Below are positions 17,912 to 24,781 of a stretch of 64,000 bases of DNA, in pieces. The stretch's first letter is position 1. Each line of letters opens with the position of its first letter. Under the pieces are notes generated by a model that saw only the letters and a program-made list of their open reading frames with translations, made no database searches and had not been told where the DNA came from. Position numbers and translations under genes: made by a program. Origin of the DNA: Alteromonas sp. KC3 (GTDB lineage Bacteria; Pseudomonadota; Gammaproteobacteria; Enterobacterales; Alteromonadaceae); the NCBI RefSeq assembly GCF_016756315.1, contig NZ_AP024235.1, positions 4,216,001-4,280,000 of the forward strand, in the 5' to 3' direction.

Positions 17912-18706
17912 TTGACGTTAACATCTTCACATTCAAATTTAGTACGCGCTATGGTGGCAGCTGGCGTTGCAGCGACAATGGCTGCATGTACAAGCACAAC
18001 TTCGACTTCACTACAGGGCCCTAAAGAAAGCCCTTCTCTTTCCACCGCTGTGGTTTATCAAACAGAAAGTAAAGAGTACCCATTGTTAAGTCAATTTGTA
18101 TACGCACAAGCTATTGACGCACTCCCAACCCAATTTAATGCCACAGATGTAGTGGTAATGGATGTGGATGAAACGGTACTCGACAACAGTCAGTATCAGC
18201 GTGAACGAGAGTCACAAGGTTTAGGTTATTCGCCATCAAGTTGGGAAGCGTGGGTAAAGCGCAAAGAAGCCACGCTTGTGCCTGGTGTGGCTGAGTTTTT
18301 AAAAGAAGTCATTGCACGAAATGGCAAAGTCGCACTTATCACTAATAGAGACAAAAGCCTAGATCGCTACACATGGGAAAACCTATTGGCGCAATCGCTA
18401 CCGTTAACGCCTCAAAACACCTGTGTGATGGGAAGACTTCAGCGAGATAAGGACGCTGTGGGGCAAACCGACATTGTGAACGACAAAGACTTACGTAGAC
18501 AGCAGCTTACCAATGGTGAGGCAGTTTGCAGCATCGACGACGCTAACCGTGGGTGGCAGAAACAACATGCGATCATCATGCAAATAGGTGACAACATTGA
18601 AGACTTTGCTGGTGTTACCCAAGAGTCTGCTAACGTTAATGCACTGTCAACTGAGACGGGAATATCACTGTTTATCTTACCCAATCCTATGTATGGTTCT
18701 TGGTAA
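17912..18706 (+). CDS. Class C acid phosphatase lipoprotein, e(P4)-like
   Basis: 264 residues from a TTG start supported by TTAAGGAAA 7 bases upstream. Lipobox with Cys26 (TMAAC), HAD-type motif DVDETVLDNS (Asp84 and Asp86 as nucleophile and acid), TNRD motif (residue ~144) and late GDNIEDF. It is like the 5'-nucleotidase lipoprotein e(P4), an outer-membrane enzyme that dephosphorylates nucleotides. It lies 61 bases after folE2 and could be co-transcribed; a zinc link is only contextual. Confidence 0.86.
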   Translation: MTLTSSHSNLVRAMVAAGVAATMAACTSTTSTSLQGPKESPSLSTAVVYQTESKEYPLLSQFVYAQAIDALPTQFNATDVVVMDVDETVLDNSQYQRERESQGLGYSPSSWEAWVKRKEATLVPGVAEFLKEVIARNGKVALITNRDKSLDRYTWENLLAQSLPLTPQNTCVMGRLQRDKDAVGQTDIVNDKDLRRQQLTNGEAVCSIDDANRGWQKQHAIIMQIGDNIEDFAGVTQESANVNALSTETGISLFILPNPMYGSW

Positions 18707-18734
18707 CTTTCGAAATACGTTTTAGTCAACGCGC

Positions 18735-19502
18735 TTAGCGCACAGGCTTGGTAAAGGTGCTTTCTTTATGGAACGCACCTTCTTGCGCACTACCAACATA
18801 TTCCGCAATTTCAACCACATCCATTATATAGGCGGATGTACCTTGCACATCTTCATACATACCAACATGCAATACTCCTGAAAACGAATAGGCTTTTTGA
18901 ATATCAATATTTCCTATACCTACTGAATCGTGACTAAGTCCAGCTTCGCCATCACTATCAGGTTTTAGCGATATATACACAATTTGGTTGGGAGGCGGTG
19001 GAGGATAATGAATACATGCTCCAAAGTAGGGAACCACAAAAAACGCGGTTATCCGGCGCTCTGCGTTCGCTTCTACAGGAACAATAAAGCCGTTGAGTGT
19101 CACTGGTTTTTGATCGAGTGCGGCAACGATATTGGTTGAAACAAGCGCGCGTTGGTAGTCATCATCAAACGTGCGCTGAATAGAATTGAAAATTTGTTCG
19201 TGAAGTGGCGTAGATGTTTCGTCGTTTTGTCCTTGAGCACCGTTCCCTAACAAGCCTCTTTCAGTCTCAGGCAGCAATGCATCCCAATTCACATCAGGGT
19301 ACGCTTTTCTATCAAAGCTATCAGCAGTCTTGCTGTAAAGCACATTGTCATTGCTGGTAAAAAATGCAGACAACGCCGGAAACTTACCCCATAATTTTTC
19401 AGAAAACTTGCCCGTTAGCCCTAGCCCCACTGCGACTCCCAGCGCCAGAAAAAAGACGATGGATATACCCCATACTCCACTACGAAAAACGTTCATACTC
19501 AC
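18735..19502 (-). CDS. DUF3299 periplasmic/membrane-anchored protein
   Basis: 255 residues with an N-terminal membrane anchor (about 8-30). The C-terminal half carries the family signature FFVVPYFGACIHYPPPPPNQ, shared with the gene at 19978-20583, followed by a strand-rich tail. No enzymatic function is known to me. It is last in a three-gene operon whose promoter has a Zur-like box. The conserved Cys and His in the signature suggest metal binding. I recall DUF3299 genes in Vibrio zinc-uptake (Zrg) clusters, but cannot verify this. Confidence 0.8.
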   Translation of the reverse strand: MSMNVFRSGVWGISIVFFLALGVAVGLGLTGKFSEKLWGKFPALSAFFTSNDNVLYSKTADSFDRKAYPDVNWDALLPETERGLLGNGAQGQNDETSTPLHEQIFNSIQRTFDDDYQRALVSTNIVAALDQKPVTLNGFIVPVEANAERRITAFFVVPYFGACIHYPPPPPNQIVYISLKPDSDGEAGLSHDSVGIGNIDIQKAYSFSGVLHVGMYEDVQGTSAYIMDVVEIAEYVGSAQEGAFHKESTFTKPVR

Positions 19503-19517
19503 TGGGACTAATAGTGC

Positions 19518-19970
19518 CTAGCTAACGACAACTTTTATTTTGCGTGTATAGGTAACAGGGACATTGCTTTTTAACGCATATACCTTCAATACCACCTCAT
19601 GTGTACCGGGTTCTAACGCAACAAAACTAATATCTTGCTTGCCCATCGCCTTATTTATTTTAAAGCGTTCATCAGAAAGCAGCGACAGACCACTACTTGT
19701 TGTTACATCCACATTCACTTTTTCGTAGTTAGGTGGCACGGTAAAACGAAGCGGAACGGCTGCTTGCTCGTCTTTTGCCATCTCGCGCTTGCGGTCTATT
19801 CTAAGACCGATGATTGCCTCGCGCTTTGGCGACATATGCTGCTGCATCAATGGGTGTTGAAAACCAAACCCCATGCTATCCATACCCGCATGTAACTCAC
19901 ATGCAGTACTGCTAAAAGTAAACGTCATTAGCGTAACGGCCAGTGATTTTTTCAATGTTGGTAAAAACAT
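19518..19970 (-). CDS. Secreted hypothetical protein between two DUF3299 genes
   Basis: 150 residues from the ATG at 19970, preferred over 19988 because GAGGAG lies about 10 bases upstream. N-terminal signal sequence ending near a Cys (SSTAC), a Met/His-rich early segment (MDSMGFGFQHPLMQQHM) and an Ig-like all-beta C-terminus (GTHEVVLKVYAL; TYTRKIKVVVS). Unknown family. The Met/His segment could bind a metal. It starts just after the upstream DUF3299 stop and ends 15 bases before the next one begins. Confidence 0.72.
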   Translation of the reverse strand: MFLPTLKKSLAVTLMTFTFSSTACELHAGMDSMGFGFQHPLMQQHMSPKREAIIGLRIDRKREMAKDEQAAVPLRFTVPPNYEKVNVDVTTSSGLSLLSDERFKINKAMGKQDISFVALEPGTHEVVLKVYALKSNVPVTYTRKIKVVVS

Positions 19971-19977
19971 GGTCTTA

Positions 19978-20583
19978 TCACTCCTCATATAACATAACGT
20001 TATCTAACAATAACGAATATGCCGACGTGCCTAATGCACTCTCGTGATTTTCTATTTTTATGGTGCCTTCAAACCAGAAGGGATCGTATAAATTCTCTAC
20101 TTCAACGCCTTCTTCAAATTCAACAAACAGAATTTGATTTGGCGGTGGTGGAGGCATGTGTAAACACGCACCAAAATACGGAACCACAAAAAACGTGGTG
20201 GCTAACTGCTCCGAGTTTTGTTCAAGCGGAACGATAAACCCAGGAATGCGAATAGCCTTGCCGTCGAACGCATCAATAACGCGTGTCGATACTAATGCCG
20301 ATTGATATCGCTGTGCTTGTTCATCTTCTAACATCTGAGACGCAAAACTATCGAGAGAATCTTCCGCTGAACCATCTGCAATATCATTGAGAAATTCAGG
20401 CCTGTTCATCAACGCGCTTAAGTCATCTTCCGGCATCAAAGCTACCCAGTCTATTTCTTCATAGGATACAGCAGCGCTGTCCGATGCAAGACTTTGATTC
20501 ATGTTTAAGGCAACCAAGCACAGAAACCAAAGTGTGAAGATATAATGCTTCTTCTGAAGTAATGAACGGTAAGTCTTGGCCAT
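19978..20583 (-). CDS. DUF3299 secreted protein
   Basis: About 201 residues from ATG 20583 (GGTGAT just upstream); ATG 20598 and TTG 20601 are in-frame alternatives. Signal peptide (roughly the first 33 residues), then an acidic helical part and the DUF3299 signature FFVVPYFGACLHMPPPPPNQ. It is a paralogue of the 18735 gene. First gene of the operon; a Zur-like box lies 23-37 bases upstream of the start. Confidence 0.8.
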   Translation of the reverse strand: MAKTYRSLLQKKHYIFTLWFLCLVALNMNQSLASDSAAVSYEEIDWVALMPEDDLSALMNRPEFLNDIADGSAEDSLDSFASQMLEDEQAQRYQSALVSTRVIDAFDGKAIRIPGFIVPLEQNSEQLATTFFVVPYFGACLHMPPPPPNQILFVEFEEGVEVENLYDPFWFEGTIKIENHESALGTSAYSLLLDNVMLYEE

Positions 20584-20605
20584 TATCACCAAATCCATCA
20601 AAAAT

Positions 20606-20620
20606 AGTTACTTTATAACA
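20606..20620. promoter_or_regulatory. Zur-like box upstream of the DUF3299 operon
   Basis: On the minus strand the site reads TGTTATAAAGTAACT. Its first half, extended as GATATGTTATA, is identical over 11 bases to the strong Zur box at 15763-15777; the second half keeps TAAC only. It lies 23 bases before the DUF3299 start. Confidence 0.6.
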
Positions 20621-20688
20621 TATCACAAAAATACATAGTGAAAGCAACTTTTATCGGCGTAGGACCAACAAGAACTAGTAATAAAAAA

Positions 20689-20719
20689 GCCCTTGATATG
20701 AGACTACAAGGGCATTTTT
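20689..20719 (-). terminator. Terminator of the 15-gene minus-strand operon
   Basis: GCCCTTG (20689-20695) pairs with CAAGGGC (20707-20713); on the minus strand the stem is followed by TTTTTTAT. It lies 34 bases after the stop of the AgmX/PglI-type gene. Confidence 0.85.
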
Positions 20720-20752
20720 AAAGGTAGAGGTTATTGGTGATACAGCAATACG

Positions 20753-21733
20753 CTAATAAGGTAAGAAGTTAAATGCGTATTCTAACTTGGTTTGTTTAAC
20801 ATTTGCCGCGCCAAAATTAATCATGCCAATACGCGCCAACAATTTCTTTTCAAGCGCATCATTGTTGAGTTCACTGCTAATAAGCGTGACATCCGACAAG
20901 CTACCATCTGGCTCTATAGTAAGGCTCACTGTTACCTTACCTTCAAGCGCAGGATCTTGACGCAGTGCACGACGATACAATGAATACACGGCACCTTTGT
21001 TGGCATCTAGTGTCTTGCGGATGAGCTCTATATCACGGTCGCCCACTATTTGGCTTTCTTGCACTATACGCTTGCTCGCAAGCGACGCGGCGCCCTCTTC
21101 AGGTGCAGAAAATTCGGTGGTTTTCCTGCCCGCTAATTCACCACGAGCTCCAATATTTTGGCTGATTTCTGCGTTTTTCAGCCCACCACTTGTGGTGGTT
21201 GCGACATCTTGACCAATCCGTTTGCGCGAGGTTTGTTCTTGCTTACCCGCCCCTTCAATGGTTTGAGTATTGGCCATATTATTAACGTTCATGTCGTTGC
21301 GCATGCTGGCAATGTCATCCGCAAAGGCCAGCAAACCGGTCTTTTTAGCATTTTCACGAGCTTGGGCGACCTTTTCTTCTTGGGTCACTTTTGGCAATGG
21401 TGGCGCGGGTTCTGGCTTAACCTTTTTGGGTTCAGGTTTAGGTTCTGGTTTGGGCTCTGGCGGCGTTTCAACGACTGGCGGCTTCTCTTTTACTATCGGT
21501 TCCGGCTCTACCACCGGTGGAGGGGGTGGTGTAACAGGCTTTAAAATTCTGGCCAACTGCGGGGGAATCGATTCTTTTTCTTCACGCGTTTGCTCTGGCA
21601 ATTGTACCCACTGCACAACAAGCGCAAACATTAGGGTTAAACCTAAACATGTATAGGTAATGCGTGAAAACGTTTTGTTGTCATTGTCACTTGATGCCCA
21701 AGGTAATTGGGTTTGATAGTAGCTACTGCTCAT
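20753..21733 (-). CDS. AgmX/PglI C-terminal-domain protein (TonB-like linker protein)
   Basis: 326 residues. One membrane helix (about 28-44), a Pro-rich linker with PPPPP and repeated EPKPEP units (about 65-115), a coiled or disordered middle, and a C-terminal domain with GKVTVSLTIEPDGSLSDV. The last resembles the AgmX/PglI C-terminal domain of myxobacterial gliding proteins rather than the TonB fold. It probably spans the periplasm and links the inner-membrane motor to outer components. It overlaps the upstream ExbD gene by 4 bases and is last in the operon. Confidence 0.83.
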   Translation of the reverse strand: MSSSYYQTQLPWASSDNDNKTFSRITYTCLGLTLMFALVVQWVQLPEQTREEKESIPPQLARILKPVTPPPPPVVEPEPIVKEKPPVVETPPEPKPEPKPEPKKVKPEPAPPLPKVTQEEKVAQARENAKKTGLLAFADDIASMRNDMNVNNMANTQTIEGAGKQEQTSRKRIGQDVATTTSGGLKNAEISQNIGARGELAGRKTTEFSAPEEGAASLASKRIVQESQIVGDRDIELIRKTLDANKGAVYSLYRRALRQDPALEGKVTVSLTIEPDGSLSDVTLISSELNNDALEKKLLARIGMINFGAANVKQTKLEYAFNFLPY

Positions 21734-22266
21734 ACCTCACCCTCGCTACTAAGTAGTTGCTCAACAGCTAATGACACATCGGTATAACCTGCTTCGGCAC
21801 AGGTGTACATCACCTTTTTAAGCACTGCATAAGGCACAGTTCTGTCACCCATAATGGTAATCGCTTGGCCTGCGGCATCGCTTTGCGGCGCTGTTACTGC
21901 GTGTTGCATCACCGCACGTTTTTGACGTTTTTGGTTGTGATACTCAAGTTCTTTTGCCAGTGCTGAAATTGTATCTTGGTTATCTTGAAGTGCGCTGTCT
22001 ACATCGGTCACTTTCTTCCCTTGCAGCACAATAGCGTCGTTATTCACAAGTATTAACAAGGTTTCTTTCGCGGGCGTGTCGGATGTTGACTCTGGTAAGG
22101 TGACCGATTTATGGTTATCCAGCACCTGCACATCTGATGCATTTAGCATTAAAAAGAACACCAAAATTGTGAAGATATCCATTAGTGACACTAAGCTAAG
22201 CTTTGTTTGTTTTGAGTTGCGCTTATGATTGCGCGCCATACGTTTAGCTCGTACTGACTGCTTCAT
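21730..22266 (-). CDS. ExbD/TolR-like protein with canonical membrane Asp
   Basis: 178 residues. One membrane helix (about 25-42) with Asp30 in SLVSLMDIFTILVFFLM, the position of the proton-binding Asp in ExbD/TolR. A periplasmic domain follows, with the late GDRTVPYAVLKKVMYTCAEAGYTDVSLA segment typical of the family (a longer motif; key residues G, D, Y, A). It overlaps both neighbours by 4 bases. It is paired with a second ExbD in which this Asp is Asn. Confidence 0.92.
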   Translation of the reverse strand: MKQSVRAKRMARNHKRNSKQTKLSLVSLMDIFTILVFFLMLNASDVQVLDNHKSVTLPESTSDTPAKETLLILVNNDAIVLQGKKVTDVDSALQDNQDTISALAKELEYHNQKRQKRAVMQHAVTAPQSDAAGQAITIMGDRTVPYAVLKKVMYTCAEAGYTDVSLAVEQLLSSEGEV

Positions 22267-22850
22267 GGCGTCTCCCCTTGTGTCGCACTGTATTCAGGCT
22301 TTTTAGCCTGCGACCAGTCAATTTGTGCCATGTGCTCAGGTACTTCTGCAAATGACACCTCGGGAAAGAGCGCAGCATCAACCACAGAAGCTGCTACTAC
22401 GTCTTTGTAAGAGCGTGTGCGCGATAACAGCGTGATCAAGGTTTGATAGTCAACGTTATCTGACACCATCAATACAATGTCATCTTTTTGTGTATTCTTG
22501 GCCAGTAAGGTTTGCTTCAATTGCTTAAGAACTTGTTGCAACCCATCCCAGTCTTGCACTATCTCACCGGTATTTGCATCTTCCAATACTGGTAACTGCG
22601 ACACTAGATACCCTGACGGAAAGTACACCGCACTGCCTTGTGGAGTTACCACCAGCTCAATGTGTTGTTGCTCAATGCTTTCCCCCTCACTAAGGGCGCT
22701 CAGGCCCGGTAGTTTTAGCTCAACTACCGTAATACGCGAGAAAACCATCATCATTAAGAGCACGGGAACCAGAACAATCATTAAGTTTAAGAATGAAGTG
22801 ATATCCAGTTCAGCATCCGCTTTTTCGAGGCGTTTACGTCTGCCTAACAT
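22263..22850 (-). CDS. ExbD/TolR-like protein lacking the membrane Asp
   Basis: 195 residues. Membrane helix at about 18-37 reading TSFLNLMIVLVPVLLMMM; Asn22 occupies the position of the conserved proton-binding Asp. The periplasmic part has the ExbD-like organisation (HIELVVTPQGSAVYF, DIVLMVSDNVDYQTLI). The ATG lies 6 bases after the TolQ-like stop. The Asn suggests a structural partner of the Asp-containing ExbD, not an independent proton channel; this is inference. Confidence 0.9.
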   Translation of the reverse strand: MLGRRKRLEKADAELDITSFLNLMIVLVPVLLMMMVFSRITVVELKLPGLSALSEGESIEQQHIELVVTPQGSAVYFPSGYLVSQLPVLEDANTGEIVQDWDGLQQVLKQLKQTLLAKNTQKDDIVLMVSDNVDYQTLITLLSRTRSYKDVVAASVVDAALFPEVSFAEVPEHMAQIDWSQAKKPEYSATQGETP

Positions 22851-22856
22851 AATCGA

Positions 22857-23522
22857 TTACTCGTCAGATTGGCGGCTTCGTGGCGCTACCGAGCTTTTCG
22901 CCATTAGGGCATTCAGACACTTCACCCCAGCCATTTCCATGCTATCCACGATTTCTGTCGTTTTGGTTTGCAATACCGAATGAAAACCCAGTAAAGGAAT
23001 TGCGGCAATAAGGCCAAATGCTGTGGTGTTCATCGCAACAGAAATACTTTGTGAAAGTAGGCTCGCCTTTTCGGAAGGGTCTGCGTTGGCAACCGCTGAG
23101 AACGCAGCAATAAGACCGATAATAGTACCTAGCAAGCCCAGCAATGTTGAGATATTCGCCAGCGTACCTAAATACGGTGTACGTTTTTCCAAGCGAGGAA
23201 TCGTTTCCATCAGCCCTTCTTCCATCGCATATTCAATATCTTCACGACGTGGACTCACTTGAAGTCGCGCAATACCAGCGCCAATCACGCGGCTAATCGG
23301 CGCACTGTCTTGTTCGCCCATTCGGCGAATTTGATCGTATTTTTGTTGGTGTAATAAAGGTTCTAACTCAGCAAAGGCGCGCTTATTGGTTCGTTTCGCT
23401 GATGATAAGAAGAAATACCGCTCTATTGCGATGGCTACGCCCATGGCAAGAACTACCGCAATGGGGAACATAAATGAACCGCCTTCTTGAAAGAAACGCA
23501 CTATAACATCGAAGACCTGCAT
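22857..23522 (-). CDS. MotA/TolQ/ExbB proton-channel protein
   Basis: 221 residues, three membrane helices. The family signature is clear: TLLGLLGTIIGLIAAF (about 131-146) and SVAMNTTAFGLIAAIPLL (about 167-184) with the conserved Thr pair. AAAGAGGAAAA precedes the ATG. It is followed directly by two ExbD/TolR genes and the AgmX/PglI gene: one TolQ with two TolR, the same stoichiometry of genes as AglR with AglQ and AglS in Myxococcus. Confidence 0.94.
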   Translation of the reverse strand: MQVFDVIVRFFQEGGSFMFPIAVVLAMGVAIAIERYFFLSSAKRTNKRAFAELEPLLHQQKYDQIRRMGEQDSAPISRVIGAGIARLQVSPRREDIEYAMEEGLMETIPRLEKRTPYLGTLANISTLLGLLGTIIGLIAAFSAVANADPSEKASLLSQSISVAMNTTAFGLIAAIPLLGFHSVLQTKTTEIVDSMEMAGVKCLNALMAKSSVAPRSRQSDE

Positions 23523-23661
23523 GATTTTTCCTCTTTAACAATTAACAGCGAAAATAGTGTTCGCTACATAGTGTTAGTTGTATCGCATTCTTGCGGTCTA
23601 TAGGTTATCTAGGTCACCACATCGTTGGCAGAATTAATACCTAACGCGTTCTTACGGCGCT

Positions 23662-23976
23662 CTATTTTTGATTAGTAAGCGCTTGCTTACTAAATTGCTG
23701 AGAGAGCGCCATTTTGCGTAAAAACTGCGTTCTTTCAAGGGGTGAGGGAGTAGCTTGTTGTGGCTTCCAAGACAATGTGCCTTCTATATTGCGATGAGCG
23801 GGTAACTGCCAAGGTACAATACTTAATACCCTAGGCTGCTCTTTGTCACCGCGTATTGTTGCCTCAAGCCGTAAAGGCGCATCATCATTTTGCACTTCTT
23901 GTGCTTTCATTGGGGGAACATGACCAACGGTGGCAAGCACCATCATCAAAGCAACCAACTTTTGATATTTATTCAT
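23662..23976 (-). CDS. Small secreted hypothetical protein
   Basis: 104 residues from ATG 23976 (GAGGAAGC upstream); a longer frame from 24018 is less likely. Signal peptide (about 1-24, ending PMKAQ), then a basic unstructured part ending with LSQQFSKQALTNQK. No family recognised. It overlaps the end of the TPR lipoprotein gene by 8 bases, so it belongs to the motor operon and may be a periplasmic accessory. Confidence 0.65.
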   Translation of the reverse strand: MNKYQKLVALMMVLATVGHVPPMKAQEVQNDDAPLRLEATIRGDKEQPRVLSIVPWQLPAHRNIEGTLSWKPQQATPSPLERTQFLRKMALSQQFSKQALTNQK

Positions 23977-24781
23977 CGCTGCTTCCTCTCGCCGTGGCTG
24001 GAATTTGACGGTTAACATCCGCTATCCAGCGCTCGACTTGCTTAACCAAACGCATGTCCACCTGCTGGTCGGCTTGGGTGTCAGGGTAGCGTAACAATGC
24101 GTAGTAATTACCGTAATATTCAAGGGCAGACACCTTATCCCCCACATACAGATCAAGCAAGATACCTAGGTTATAATGTGCATTTTGATAGCCTGGCCAG
24201 GCCTTAATCGCATTCAAGTAGTACTGCTGTGCCTGCTGAAATTCGCCATTTTCTCGCGCTAATGTCCCAAGACGGTTTAGTGCATAATAGTTGTATTGGT
24301 TACGGTCAACAGCTTGGGTATAGTGTGCTATCGCCAAGTTGTTGTCGTCCAATGCGCGTGCGATATCACCAAGTAATACCCACACAGCAGATGGTGAAGA
24401 TGAAGGCTGAGGTGAAGGCGTCGCGGTAGGATTAGCCTCAATAAGTCCTTCGGCAACCTGTGTAGCTTTGTCAAACTCTCCATCGCCAAAGTGGACAAGA
24501 GCAAGGTTGAAACGCGCCGCTTCTTCTTCAGAAAATACACGCTTGGTCGCGGTATAGTAGTTTTCAGAGCTACGTAACTGCTGTGCTAAATGTGCATCTT
24601 GAGATACCGCACTGGCGGTATTGTCGGTATTATTGGCCACATCTTGGTTTACAGCACTCGTTTCACCTAGTGAATAATGTTCATTCACCTGAGTTTCAGA
24701 AGGTGTGCTTGTACAGCCACTCAAACTTAAGCCAATCACCACCGCTACAAGGCAACAAAAGGGGTTAATATGCTTCAACAC
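23969..24781 (-). CDS. TPR lipoprotein of the motor operon
   Basis: 270 residues from a GTG start with GGAGG 6 bases upstream. Lipobox LSLSGC (Cys23), a Ser/Thr/Asn-rich linker, then at least three TPR units (about 125-235; ALNRLGTLARENGEFQQAQQYY, NAHYNLGILLDLY are typical, each a single helix pair). It overlaps the larger TPR gene by 17 bases. In myxobacterial Glt systems a TPR lipoprotein (GltE) is part of the trans-envelope complex; the match is by composition only. Confidence 0.85.
   Translation of the reverse strand: MLKHINPFCCLVAVVIGLSLSGCTSTPSETQVNEHYSLGETSAVNQDVANNTDNTASAVSQDAHLAQQLRSSENYYTATKRVFSEEEAARFNLALVHFGDGEFDKATQVAEGLIEANPTATPSPQPSSSPSAVWVLLGDIARALDDNNLAIAHYTQAVDRNQYNYYALNRLGTLARENGEFQQAQQYYLNAIKAWPGYQNAHYNLGILLDLYVGDKVSALEYYGNYYALLRYPDTQADQQVDMRLVKQVERWIADVNRQIPATARGSSDE

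Noticed and set aside
21158..21656. Two plus-strand frames of 128 codons rich in Gly, Phe and Trp
   Set aside because: They mirror the Pro/Glu-rich linker of the AgmX/PglI-type gene on the other strand and have no ribosome site or family.
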